Shown in pieces: positions 8,501-15,429 of a DNA stretch of 34,654 nt. The position numbers were made by a program, and so were the translations under genes. The stretch's first letter is position 1, and every line of letters begins with the position of its first letter. The notes below the pieces were generated by a model. It did no database searches. It was not told where the DNA came from and saw only the letters and a program-made list of their open reading frames with translations. The DNA comes from Streptomyces sporangiiformans (lineage in GTDB: Bacteria; Actinomycetota; Actinomycetes; Streptomycetales; Streptomycetaceae): contig NZ_VCHX02000124.1 in assembly GCF_005768555.2 (NCBI RefSeq), forward strand, positions 36,595 through 71,248, read 5' to 3'.

Positions 8501-9516
8501 CTTTCCGGATCGTCGACGAGCGGCGGCGGAAGCTGGCGGAGGACAAGGACCTGGAGGAGCTGAGGCTCCGGCTGAAGCCGAAGGCGCGCCAGGCCATCTC
8601 GCAGGCCGCCGCGGCGACGGCGGAGCGGCAGGGCGGTGAGTCCCTGGAGCGTGCGGGCCTCGCGGACTGGTCGATCGGCTCGCTGACGCGTGTCTTCGAG
8701 ACGCGGCGGGCGGGTCAGCCGGTGAAGGCCTATCCGGCGCTCGTGGACGACGGCGACACTGTGTCCGTACGCCTCTTCGACACCGAGGCCGAGCAGCAGC
8801 AGGCGATGTGGAAGGGCACGCGCCGGCTGATTCTGCGCAACATCCCGGTGAACCCGGCCAAATTCGCGAGCGATCGCCTGACGAACCCGCAGAAGCTGGC
8901 GCTGTCGGCGAACCCGCACGGCTCCATCCAGGCGTTGTTCGGCGACTGCGCGATGGCTGCCGCCGACAAGCTGATCGCGGACTTCGGCGGGCCGGCCTGG
9001 GACGAGGAGTCGTACCGGAAGCTGTACGACAAGGTGCGCGCGGAGATCGTGGACACGACGGTCCGTACGGTCGGCCAGGTGCAGCAGGTGCTGGCGGCCT
9101 GGCAGGCGTGCGAGCGTCGCCTGAAGGGCGTGCGGAGCCCGGCGCTGCTGGCGAACCTCGCGGACGTACGAGCGCAGCTGGACGCCCTCGTGAAGCCCGG
9201 CTTCGTCACGGAGGCGGGTCTGCGCCGCCTGCCGGACCTGATGCGCTATCTGGTGGCCGCGGACCGCCGGCTCCAGCAGATGCCGACGAACGTCCAACGG
9301 GACACGACCCGGATGGAGAAGGTCCAGGAGATGCGGGACGAGTACGCCTGGCTGCTGGAGCAGATGCCGCCGGGGCGGCCCGTCCCGCAGCAGGTGCTGG
9401 ACATCCGCTGGATGATCGAGGAACTGCGGGTCAGCTATTTCGCCCATGCGCTGGGCACGGCGTACCCGGTCTCCGACAAGCGGATCGTGAAGGCGATCGA
9501 CGCGGCTGTCCCGTAA
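5551..9516 (+). CDS. hrpA: ATP-dependent RNA helicase HrpA (DEAH box)
   Basis: A 1321-residue protein, the usual length of bacterial HrpA. Walker A GETGSGKTT lies at 100-108, DEAH at 197-200 (motif II), and SAT in VITSATID (motif III). The C-terminal helicase domain contains the motif VI-like QRKGRCGR. HA2, an OB-type domain and the long DUF3418-type tail follow. DEAH/RHA helicases unwind RNA with 3'-5' polarity; bacterial HrpA acts in mRNA processing and rescue of stalled ribosomes. I chose the ATG at 5551, where the conserved N-terminus begins; earlier in-frame ATGs (5431, 5473) add unconserved sequence next to the transposon. No strong ribosome site precedes it. The stop is followed about 95 bp later by tRNA-Asp. 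Very high third-position GC creates a long open frame on the other strand that is not a gene. Confidence 0.96.
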   Translation: MSTHPAPAFGPLASRLSELSLRDAQRLGRRLEGARRIRKPEARDAVLAEITAEVEKAEVRMAERRARVPAVTYPEQLPVSQKKDVIADAIRDHQVVIVAGETGSGKTTQIPKICLELGRGVRGMIGHTQPRRIAARTVAERVAEEMSTPLGEAVGWKVRFTDQVGADTYVKLMTDGILLAEIQTDRELRAYDTIIIDEAHERSLNIDFLLGYLAQLLPRRPDLKVVITSATIDPERFSRHFGDAPIVEVSGRTYPVEVRYRPLLEEDGDDADRDQITAITDAVEELQREGKGDILVFLSGEREIRDTADALTKKNYRFTEVLPLYARLSHAEQHRVFQPHTGRRIVLATNVAETSLTVPGIKYVIDPGTARISRYSHRTKVQRLPIEAISQASANQRKGRCGRTSDGICIRLYSEDDFDARPEFTDAEILRTNLASVILQMTAAGLGDIEKFPFIDPPDHRNIRDGVQLLQELGALDPAQKDARKRLTQTGRRLAQLPVDPRLARMVLEADKNGCVREVMVIAAALSIQDPRERPADKQTQADQQHARFKDETSDFLAFLNLWRYIREQQKERGSSSFRRMCKQEYLNYLRIREWQDIYSQLRTVAKQMGIHLNEDDAADQQVHVSLLAGLLSHVGMKDVKEGARNEYLGARNAKFAIFPGSALFKKPPRFVMSAELVETSRLWARVNAKIEPEWVEPLAGHLLKRTYSEPHWEKDQAAVMAYEKVTLYGVPIIAQRKVNYGRIDPETSRELFIRNALVEGDWRTHHKFFADNRRLLTEVEELEHRARRRDILVDDETLFDFYDQRVPEHVVSGAHFDSWWKHKRREEPELLDFERSMLINEKAGAVTKDDYPDSWRQGRLKFRVTYQFEPGADADGVTVHVPLQVLNQVSDEGFDWQIPGLREDVVTELIRSLPKPIRRHYVPAPNYAQAFMERAAPSGSGLPMEQQEPLTVAMARELKRMVGVPLTADDFDWSKVPDHLKITFRIVDERRRKLAEDKDLEELRLRLKPKARQAISQAAAATAERQGGESLERAGLADWSIGSLTRVFETRRAGQPVKAYPALVDDGDTVSVRLFDTEAEQQQAMWKGTRRLILRNIPVNPAKFASDRLTNPQKLALSANPHGSIQALFGDCAMAAADKLIADFGGPAWDEESYRKLYDKVRAEIVDTTVRTVGQVQQVLAAWQACERRLKGVRSPALLANLADVRAQLDALVKPGFVTEAGLRRLPDLMRYLVAADRRLQQMPTNVQRDTTRMEKVQEMRDEYAWLLEQMPPGRPVPQQVLDIRWMIEELRVSYFAHALGTAYPVSDKRIVKAIDAAVP

Positions 9517-9539
9517 CGACTCCTGCACGTTGGGTGAGT

Positions 9540-9569
9540 TCGACCCCGGGGCTCACCCTCCTGTAGAGT
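9540..9569 (+). promoter_or_regulatory. Putative promoter of tRNA-Asp copy 2
   Basis: TCGACC (9540-9545) and TAGAGT (9564-9569) are 18 bp apart, with the -10 box 41 bp before the tRNA. The same TAGAGT hexamer precedes the tRNA-Gly(TCC) gene in this window. Confidence 0.5.
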
Positions 9570-9610
9570 CTCTTCTCGCAGCGCAACGCACCAATCGCAC
9601 TGCGAAACCA

Positions 9611-9685
9611 GGTCCTGTGGAGCAGTTTGGAGTGCTCGCCACCCTGTCAAGGTGGAGGCCGCGGGTTCAAATCCCGTCAGGACCG
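9611..9685 (+). tRNA. tRNA-Asp (anticodon GTC), copy 2
   Basis: 75 nt, identical to 3848-3922, with a GTC anticodon. It has its own promoter-like hexamers and a strong terminator, so it is an independent single-gene unit. Confidence 0.97.
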
Positions 9686-9945
9686 CATCACTTTGTGAAA
9701 GGCCCGCACCCGACGAGGGTGCGGGCCTTTCACATGCCCCGGGAGGGCGACGACCAGCTCCACCCCTCCGGGGCCGCGCCCGCGGCGAAGCCGCAATCGG
9801 ATCCAGCAAATCCCGTCAGGACCGCACCCCGTGACGCCAGACCCGCACCCGACGAAAGCGCGGGCCCCTCGCATACGCCGGGAGGACGACGCCCAGCTCC
9901 ACCCCACCCGTCAGGCCGCGCCAGCTTCGCATGCGCCCCTGGTGT
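9668..9945 (+). repeat. Decayed tandem duplication of tRNA-Asp 3' end plus terminator region
   Basis: Unit 1 starts inside tRNA-Asp at 9668 and unit 2 at 9807, a 139-bp period. The first 20 bp (9668-9687 and 9807-9826) are identical. Downstream the units share CCCGCACCCGACGA, GCGGGCC and GGGAGG(G/A)CGACG with CAGCTCCACCCC, with substitutions. Unit 2 therefore holds a truncated tRNA 3' end and a weakened hairpin. Confidence 0.8.
9695..9733 (+). terminator. Terminator of tRNA-Asp copy 2
   Basis: A perfect 16-bp stem (9695-9710 with 9718-9733) with a 7-nt loop starts 9 bp after the tRNA. A C/T-containing tail replaces a clean T run. A degenerate relative lies in the second duplication unit near 9840-9870. 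Confidence 0.85.
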
Positions 9946-10020
9946 CTTGACGGCGTCACTTTCCCCCGGTACCTAGACAGCAGGGGCCCGCAGGGGACTC
10001 GTAGCCGCTGGAGGTGTCGT

Positions 10021-10212
10021 ATGACGGTGTCCGCCAGGCATGAGACACGGGCCTTACTCAGGACCCACCTGTCGGCCGCCTCCGGGTATCGCCATCTGAC
10101 GCGGCACTGCCCGATCTGCCATCGGCTGCTGAGGCTGGCCATGGAGCACGCTGCGGACGGCCTGGAGGGCCAGGAGTGCGCCGCCGAGGACGAAAGCCCG
10201 TCCACGGCGTGA
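10021..10212 (+). CDS. DUF6274-type small CxxC protein, TTA-containing
   Basis: A 63-residue protein. The start at 10021 is set by GGAGGTG six bases upstream. The sequence matches my memory of the small Streptomyces family DUF6274: a basic helical N-terminus (RHETRALLRTHLSAA), then CPICH (C30, C33, H34) and an acidic tail with C53. The CxxC-H group could bind a metal or a redox partner, but a full zinc site is not evident. Codon 12 (10054-10056) is TTA, the rare leucine codon read by the bldA tRNA, and I saw no other TTA in the genes of this window. That would make translation depend on development. The gene converges with bldC, 575 bp away. Function unknown. Confidence 0.82.
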   Translation: MTVSARHETRALLRTHLSAASGYRHLTRHCPICHRLLRLAMEHAADGLEGQECAAEDESPSTA

Positions 10213-10787
10213 AGAGCGGCGTACAGGCGGCGTGAGGGGCGGCGAGGGCGACGCGGGGCGCGCCGGACGCGCGGAGCGTCAAGTGCCGCTCGCTTGGCCC
10301 GAGATGCACACGATCTCCACTAGCGCAGGTGCGTCGCGGGCAACAAGCACTCCAGCATGTGACGGGTGTCACCGCATAAGTTTTCAAACTCGCGGTACTT
10401 ACACCTCACCTACAACAGGTCAATTTAATATGTGCAATTGCACCATGTCTCCGAGGCGACCCACAGGAGACGCGACAGGCCCGCCCAGACTCCGACAAGG
10501 CCGCGCACAGACACGCCCCTGAACTCAAGATCGACCAGGGTTCACCCACGACGGCCAGACGGCCCGCCGAGGCCCACGACCGTTCACGATCCACCCATGA
10601 CCGGCACACAAAAAAGATCGCGCTGGACCCGGCGGAGTCCAGCGCGATCGACGACGCACCCTTGTTGCTTGCGGTACTGGCTCGGGCGTGGGCTCTGTTG
10701 GGGCAGAACCCGCGTCGCTTGGAGCTTTGGTTCGGGCAGTCCGGCACGTTGGGGGAACCTGCCGAAATGCCCTGTTTATGCAGTTGT
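10213..10787. other. 575-bp intergenic stretch with an AT-rich core
   Basis: No supported gene. 10375-10445 is strikingly AT-rich for this genome. It holds AGTTT/AAACT around TC (10380-10391), a possible -10 TAATAT (10426-10431) and the 12-bp palindrome GTGCAATTGCAC (10432-10443). The bldC terminator lies at 10610-10649. Confidence 0.5.
10610..10649 (-). terminator. bldC terminator
   Basis: A perfect 13-bp stem, 10616-10628 with 10637-10649, with an 8-nt loop. On the minus strand it runs into six U residues (A run at 10610-10615). It lies about 140 bp after the bldC stop. Confidence 0.9.
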
Positions 10788-10994
10788 TCAGGCCTCGCTG
10801 CGCTGCTGCGGGATGCCCGCGAGCAGAGCGCGGACCTCAGCCTCGCGGTAACGGCGGTGCCCGCCGAGCGTGCGAATCGATGTCAGCTTGCCGGCCTTCG
10901 CCCACCGCGTGACCGTCTTCGGGTCAACGCGGAACATCGTGGCGACCTCAGCCGGGGTCAGCAGCGCTTCGGCATCAGGGGTGCGAGCGGTCAT
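10788..10994 (-). CDS. bldC: Developmental transcription factor BldC
   Basis: A 68-residue MerR-like winged-helix protein consisting of little more than the DNA-binding domain: LLTPAEVATMFRVDPKTVTR is the helix-turn-helix and GGHRRYREAEVRALL the wing and following helix. The sequence is essentially the BldC I remember from S. coelicolor. BldC holds back entry into development and binds AT-rich direct repeats as head-to-tail oligomers, without the dimerisation helix of ordinary MerR proteins. A perfect GAGGAGG ribosome site (11001-11007) precedes the ATG. It is monocistronic, with its own terminator. An 8-bp hairpin (11011-11032) lies just upstream of the ribosome site, and TATAAC (11093-11098) is a possible -10 box. 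Confidence 0.97.
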   Translation of the reverse strand: MTARTPDAEALLTPAEVATMFRVDPKTVTRWAKAGKLTSIRTLGGHRRYREAEVRALLAGIPQQRSEA

Positions 10995-11462
10995 GAGCGG
11001 CCTCCTCGGGAGAACCGAACCTTCTCGGTTCTTTCCTCTAAATTCTGCACCTTGACCCGCGTTGCCCGAAATGGCGGACGCGAGTCGAGTCGGTTATAGG
11101 ACGAACGGCTTGTCCTCGGCACTACAACTACACCATCTGTCCAGCCGCGTCGGCCAAACCGATGGAATTGCCCTCCCAGGTGTTCATCAGCGACGGAAGC
11201 CGATGGACCATGCCATAGCGGACAGTTACGCCACTGTGACGATCAGTCACAGGGCGATCAGGAGTCACCAGACCCCCCATAGCGTGCAATGCTGAGATTC
11301 CACCCATAAGTAGGCAGAAGGAGTATCCCCCGGACTCCTTGTCCTATTTTGACATGAGGGGGGGCGTTAGGTGCAAGGTCCTCGTTAGTGCCGTCCGTCA
11401 CGCTTACCCACAAAGTCCAGGATCGGGACTTACGTCCCGCCAGAACGCCTGGGTCCCACGCG
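10995..11462. other. 468-bp bldC upstream region
   Basis: No supported gene. It contains the leader hairpin 11011-11032 and an inverted repeat CTGTGAC-GATCA-GTCACAG (11234-11252). It also has AAGGAGT/ACTCCTT (11318-11340) and CGGGAC-TTAC-GTCCCG (11424-11439), the last two perhaps ending transcripts of the gene at 11463-12305. The long non-coding leader suits a heavily regulated developmental gene. Confidence 0.55.
11011..11032 (-). promoter_or_regulatory. Hairpin in the bldC 5' leader, next to the ribosome site
   Basis: AGAACCGA (11011-11018) and TCGGTTCT (11025-11032) form an 8-bp stem with a 6-nt loop. It ends 4 bp before GAGGAGG. If the message starts upstream, this could shape ribosome access; it could equally be a protein-binding site. 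Confidence 0.45.
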
Positions 11463-12305
11463 TCAGTTCGCCGACCGGCGGTCCCGTACCGACCGCCACC
11501 GCTCCACGAGCCGGCCGTACGCCTCCCCGGCCCCGGCCCCGTCGCCGGTGCGCAGCGCCTCGATCCCCTCGGCCACGTCGGCCGCCGAGTGATCACCGTC
11601 GAGCTGCTCCTCCGGCAGGACGTGCACCAGGCCGCCGTAGTCCAGCTCCACCAGGGAGCGCGGATGGAACTCTTCCAGCCACCGTCCGACGTCCACCAGG
11701 CCGTCGATGAGGGGCCCCTCCTCGATGGAGTCCTTGAGCGCCTTCAGGGCCCGCGCCACCCGGCGTCGCGCCTGCACCATGGGCGTCCGGTAGCGCAGTA
11801 CGGGCGCCTCCTCGCCCGACCCCTTGGCGTATTCGCGCTCCTCGTCGGAGACGAGCACGAACCAGTTCAGCGGCACCTGCCAGGTCGATGTGCGGATCCA
11901 GGGCCGGGCGTCGGGGTTACGGCTCAGCCACCGCTCGTAGTCCTGGGCTGCCTGGCGGCGGACGACCGGGGGCAGCACCGCGTCCAGGACCGGTGCCGGC
12001 AGGTCCTCGGGCAGCTCGCCCAGCGCCTGCCAGCCGCGCAGCCGGGTGCGCCAGGGGCAGACGCACAGCACGCCGTCCACCTCCGTGACGAACGCCTCGC
12101 TGCTTTCGTGCACGGGCACGGGGATCGGCGGCGTGGGCAGCAGGTCGGCCAGGGAGCGGCGCAGCTCGTCCTGGTACGAGGGGTGGCGGGGGCGGCGCGC
12201 GTAACGGGCCCAGTGGCTCCGCTCCGGCTCCGGGAAGGCGGCCAGCGGTTCGTAGACACGCAGATAGGACGCGTACGGGACGATCACCGAGGACACCTTG
12301 GGCAC
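11463..12305 (-). CDS. Hypothetical protein (280 aa), divergent from vdh
   Basis: GTG start at 12305 with GGGAGG about 7 bp upstream. The protein is soluble, acidic and tryptophan-rich, without signal peptide or membrane helices. Visible landmarks are an N-terminal [20 protein letters not shown], the segment [20 protein letters not shown], and [20 protein letters not shown] followed by a hydrophobic [11 protein letters not shown] strand. I recognise it as a conserved Streptomyces protein that sits between bldC and vdh, but not as any functional family. It is transcribed away from vdh across a 232-bp divergent region and toward bldC. Confidence 0.85.
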   Translation of the reverse strand: MPKVSSVIVPYASYLRVYEPLAAFPEPERSHWARYARRPRHPSYQDELRRSLADLLPTPPIPVPVHESSEAFVTEVDGVLCVCPWRTRLRGWQALGELPEDLPAPVLDAVLPPVVRRQAAQDYERWLSRNPDARPWIRTSTWQVPLNWFVLVSDEEREYAKGSGEEAPVLRYRTPMVQARRRVARALKALKDSIEEGPLIDGLVDVGRWLEEFHPRSLVELDYGGLVHVLPEEQLDGDHSAADVAEGIEALRTGDGAGAGEAYGRLVERWRSVRDRRSAN

Positions 12306-12348
12306 GCTTGCTCCCTCCCCCTCCGTTCTGATGGAAAACCCACGAAAA

Positions 12349-12366
12349 CCGCGCGCCAGCGCGCGG
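12349..12366. repeat. Inverted repeat in the vdh divergent promoter region
   Basis: CCGCGCGC-CA-GCGCGCGG, flanked by A-rich strings. It is either an operator between the divergent genes or a leader hairpin. It is GC-only, so some chance of coincidence remains. Confidence 0.4.
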
Positions 12367-12537
12367 GAAACCGCTGCAAATCGTCCGATGGCACACCGTG
12401 ACCGTACTCCGAGAGAGGATGATCCTGACCACTGCGCGGATGGCGGGCAGTCGGAGGCTCTAATCTCATGCCACGGAACCCGCCACCCTTACGGGGTCCG
12501 CTCCCCAACCGCCGCTACTTACCCGGGAGTCACCACC

Positions 12538-13623
12538 GTGACCGACGTAACCGACGGCGTCCTGCACACCCTGTTCCACTCGGAACAGGGGGGCCATGAG
12601 CAAGTCGTCCTGTGTCAGGACCGAGCCAGTGGCCTCAAGGCCGTCATCGCCATCCACTCGACCGCCCTGGGCCCCGCCCTCGGCGGCACGCGCTTCTATC
12701 CGTACGCGACCGAGGCAGAGGCTGTCGCCGACGCGCTGAACCTCTCGCGCGGGATGTCGTACAAGAACGCCATGGCCGGGCTCGACCACGGCGGCGGCAA
12801 GGCCGTGATCATCGGCGATCCCGAGCGGATCAAGACCGAGGAGCTGCTGCTGGCGTACGGCCGGTTCGTGGCCTCGCTCGGCGGGCGGTACGTCACGGCC
12901 TGCGACGTGGGTACCTACGTGGCCGACATGGACGTGGTCGCCCGCGAATGCCGCTGGACCACCGGCCGCTCGCCCGAGAAGGGGGGCGCCGGCGACTCCT
13001 CCGTGCTGACCGCGTTCGGCGTCTTCCAGGGGATGCGGGCCTCCGCCCATCATCTGTGGGGCGACCCGTCGCTGCGCGGCCGCCGGGTCGGTGTCGCGGG
13101 AGTGGGCAAGGTCGGGCGCCACCTCGTGGACCATCTGAGGGACGACGGTGCCGAGGTCGTGATCACGGATGTGCGGGAGGACTCGGTACGGCGTATTCAG
13201 GCCAAGCACGCTTCGGGCGTCACGGCCGTCGCGGACACCGAGGCCCTGATCCGTGTCGAGGGTCTGGACATCTACGCCCCCTGCGCGCTGGGCGGGGCGC
13301 TGAACGACGACTCCGTACCGGCGCTCACCGCGAAGATCGTGTGCGGCGCCGCCAACAACCAGCTCGCGCACCCGGGGGTCGAGAAGGACCTCGCCGATCG
13401 CGGGATCCTCTACGCGCCGGACTACGTCGTGAACGCCGGCGGCGTCATCCAGGTCGCCGACGAGCTCCACGGGTTCGACTTCGAGCGGTGCAAGGCGAAG
13501 GCGGCGAAGATCTACGACACCACGTTGGCCATATTCGCACGTGCGAAGGAGGACGGGATTCCGCCGGCCGCCGCGGCCGACCGGATCGCCGAGCAGCGCA
13601 TGGCGGAGGCCCGTCGGCGCTAG
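12538..13623 (+). CDS. vdh: Valine (branched-chain) dehydrogenase
   Basis: A 361-residue NAD-dependent Glu/Leu/Phe/Val dehydrogenase family enzyme. It reversibly deaminates L-valine to 2-oxoisovalerate and ammonia, feeding acyl-CoA starter units for fatty acids and polyketides. The catalytic domain shows [14 protein letters not shown] and the paired lysines K76 ([11 protein letters not shown]) and K88 (HGGGKAVI). The Rossmann motif is GVGKVG (188-193) and the domain ends with [13 protein letters not shown]. The GTG at 12538 is chosen because [20 protein letters not shown] matches the known N-terminus, with GGGAG upstream; an in-frame ATG at 12298 would overlap the divergent gene. TAATCT at 12461-12466 is a possible -10 box. 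The sequence resembles S. coelicolor Vdh closely. Confidence 0.95.
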   Translation: MTDVTDGVLHTLFHSEQGGHEQVVLCQDRASGLKAVIAIHSTALGPALGGTRFYPYATEAEAVADALNLSRGMSYKNAMAGLDHGGGKAVIIGDPERIKTEELLLAYGRFVASLGGRYVTACDVGTYVADMDVVARECRWTTGRSPEKGGAGDSSVLTAFGVFQGMRASAHHLWGDPSLRGRRVGVAGVGKVGRHLVDHLRDDGAEVVITDVREDSVRRIQAKHASGVTAVADTEALIRVEGLDIYAPCALGGALNDDSVPALTAKIVCGAANNQLAHPGVEKDLADRGILYAPDYVVNAGGVIQVADELHGFDFERCKAKAAKIYDTTLAIFARAKEDGIPPAAAADRIAEQRMAEARRR

Positions 13624-13910
13624 GGTCCACCGTCCGCGAGGTACCCGTCGGCGGGTGTTGGAGACAACTCTCACGTTCGTCGGCGGGTCGTACGCCGAGA
13701 AGAGGTTAAAATCGCGGTTGACCAGCGGGGACGGGGCTCCTCGCAGGTCCTGGGCGAAGGCGCGTCCTGCGGGCGACGTACCGTATGGGCGCGGGCTCAG
13801 GTACCGTGGAAGCCCTACGGACCGGTCTCTCCGAGGAGAGCCCGTTCTAGATCATGAACGCGTGTCAAGACTCTGGGGCCGTCGAGCCCCGTCACCGAGG
13901 GGGTCGAGCC

Positions 13911-14168
13911 ATGGGGCGCGGCCGGGCCAAGGCCAAGCAGACGAAGGTCGCCCGCCAGCTGAAGTACAACAGCGGCGGGACTGACCTGTCGCGTCTGGCC
14001 AACGAGCTGGGCGCTTCGACTTCGAACCAGCCGCCGAATGGCGAGCCGTTCGAGGACGACGAAGACGACGACCCGTACGCCCAGTACGCGGATCTGTACA
14101 ACGACGACGATGAGGACGAGGACGACGAGTCCAGTCCGTCGTCGCAACAGCAGCGTCGCGGCGCTTGA
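13911..14168 (+). CDS. DUF3073 family protein
   Basis: An 85-residue actinobacterial family of unknown function. The basic N-terminus GRGRAKAKQTKVARQLKYNS is the family hallmark, followed by GGTDLSRLANELG and an extremely acidic, probably disordered tail of Asp/Glu ending in SSPSSQQQRRGA. The start at 13911 has GAGGGGG upstream; an in-frame ATG at 13854 has no conserved sequence after it. The 287 bp before the gene contain an imperfect hairpin (GGTCTCTCC-GA-GGAGAGCCC near 13824-13843). The opposite charge of the two halves suggests a nucleic-acid or ribosome-associated protein, but that is inference. It converges with purM. Confidence 0.9.
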   Translation: MGRGRAKAKQTKVARQLKYNSGGTDLSRLANELGASTSNQPPNGEPFEDDEDDDPYAQYADLYNDDDEDEDDESSPSSQQQRRGA

Positions 14169-14186
14169 CTGTCTTAGCTGCGCTTC

Positions 14187-14225
14187 ACCCGGTCCGGAGC
14201 GGTTAACCGCGCCGGACCGGGTTTT
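14187..14225 (+). terminator. Terminator of the DUF3073 gene
   Basis: An 11-bp stem (14187-14197 with 14212-14222) encloses a small palindrome CGGTTAACCG and runs into TTTT. Confidence 0.88.
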
Positions 14226-14252
14226 GCGCTGTTCTCGCCGGGCTCTTTCCGG

Positions 14253-14278
14253 GTATCCCGGGCGGGAGCCCGGGATAC
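14253..14278 (-). terminator. Hairpin downstream of purM
   Basis: GTATCCCGGGC (14253-14263) and GCCCGGGATAC (14268-14278) with a GGGA loop, starting 20 bp after the purM stop. It lacks a U run on either strand, like many Streptomyces terminators. Confidence 0.65.
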
Positions 14279-14297
14279 GCTGTCCAGCCGTCCGGCT

Positions 14298-15365
14298 CTA
14301 GCCGGCGTAGTCCCCGGTGAGCGCGGCGCCCGTCTCGTGCTCCCCGCGGTCCGTGACCTCGCCCGCGACCCAGGCGTCCACGCCACGGTCGGCGAGTGTG
14401 GCGAGTGCCACATCCACGGAGTCCTGAGGGGCGATCGCGATCATCCCGACGCCCATGTTGAGGGTCTTCTCCAGCTCCAGTCGCTCGACCCGGCCGGTCG
14501 TGCCGACGAGGTCGAAGACCGGGGCCGGCGTCCATGTGGCCCGGTCGACGGTCGCGTGCAGGCCGTCGGGGATCACCCGGGCGAGGTTGGCCGCGAGGCC
14601 GCCTCCCGTGACGTGCGAGAAGGCGTGCACCTCGGTCGTGCGGGTCAGCGCCAGGCAGTCCAGCGAGTAGATCTTGGTGGGCTCCAGGAGCTCCTCGCCG
14701 AGGGTGCGGCCGAACTCCTCGACGTGCTGGTCGAGGCTCAGCCGCGCACGGTCGAAGAGGACGTGCCGGACGAGCGAGTACCCGTTCGAGTGAAGGCCGG
14801 AGGCCGCCATGGCGATCACCGCGTCACCCTTACGGATACGATCCGCGCCAAGGAGCCGGTCCGCCTCGACCACGCCCGTGCCCGCGCCGGCGACGTCGAA
14901 GTCGTCCGGGCCGAGGAGCCCGGGATGCTCGGCCGTCTCGCCGCCCACGAGGGCGCAGCCCGCCAGCACACAGCCCTCGGCGATGCCCTTCACGATGGCG
15001 GCCACCCGCTCGGGGTGGACCTTGCCGACACAGATGTAGTCGGTCATGAAGAGCGGCTCGGCGCCGCACACCACGATGTCGTCCATCACCATCGCGACCA
15101 GGTCGTGGCCGATGGTGTCGTACACGCCGAGCTGCCGGGCGAGGTCGACCTTCGTGCCGACGCCGTCCGTCGCGGAGGCCAGCAGCGGGCGCTCGTAGCG
15201 CTTGAGGGCGGAGGCGTCGAAGAGGCCCGCGAAGCCGCCGAGGCCGCCGAGGACCTCGGGGCGCTGCGCCTTCTTCACCCACTCCTTCATGAGCTCCACG
15301 GCGCGGTCGCCCGCTTCGATGTCGACGCCGGCAGCCGCGTAGCTGGCACCTGAGGTCTCAGTCAT
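14298..15365 (-). CDS. purM: Phosphoribosylformylglycinamidine cyclo-ligase (AIR synthetase)
   Basis: A 355-residue enzyme that closes FGAM to AIR with ATP, the fifth step of IMP synthesis. It is recognised by SYAAAGVDIEAGDRAVELMK, ATDGVGTKVDLA, VCGAEPLFMTDYI and the C-terminal NMGVGMIAIA; the length is typical. It starts at an ATG 64 bp after the purF stop and is probably cotranscribed with purF. The ribosome site is weak. The coding strand converges on the DUF3073 gene, with hairpins between the two. Confidence 0.97.
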   Translation of the reverse strand: MTETSGASYAAAGVDIEAGDRAVELMKEWVKKAQRPEVLGGLGGFAGLFDASALKRYERPLLASATDGVGTKVDLARQLGVYDTIGHDLVAMVMDDIVVCGAEPLFMTDYICVGKVHPERVAAIVKGIAEGCVLAGCALVGGETAEHPGLLGPDDFDVAGAGTGVVEADRLLGADRIRKGDAVIAMAASGLHSNGYSLVRHVLFDRARLSLDQHVEEFGRTLGEELLEPTKIYSLDCLALTRTTEVHAFSHVTGGGLAANLARVIPDGLHATVDRATWTPAPVFDLVGTTGRVERLELEKTLNMGVGMIAIAPQDSVDVALATLADRGVDAWVAGEVTDRGEHETGAALTGDYAG

Positions 15366-15429
15366 GACTGTGAGAGCTTTCGTGTCGAACAGCTGGGGGT
15401 GCCAGCTGGATGTGCTGCGGTCGCGTTGC

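Noticed and set aside
5362..9528. A 1388-codon open frame on the minus strand opposite hrpA
   Set aside because: It mirrors hrpA almost exactly. Its composition (Arg, His, Leu, Asp, Val rich, no domains) is what complementary frames of high-GC genes give, while the plus strand encodes a full helicase.
9807..9826. A third tRNA-Asp gene
   Set aside because: Only the T-arm half and acceptor 3' strand are present; there is no D-arm, anticodon arm or 5' acceptor strand.
10432..10851. Open frame on the plus strand downstream of the AT-rich island
   Set aside because: It crosses the bldC terminator and antisense bldC sequence and has Arg/Pro/Thr-rich shadow composition.
13854..13910. N-terminal extension of the DUF3073 protein from an upstream ATG
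   Set aside because: The family starts at MGRGRAKAKQ, and GAGGGGG precedes the ATG at 13911.
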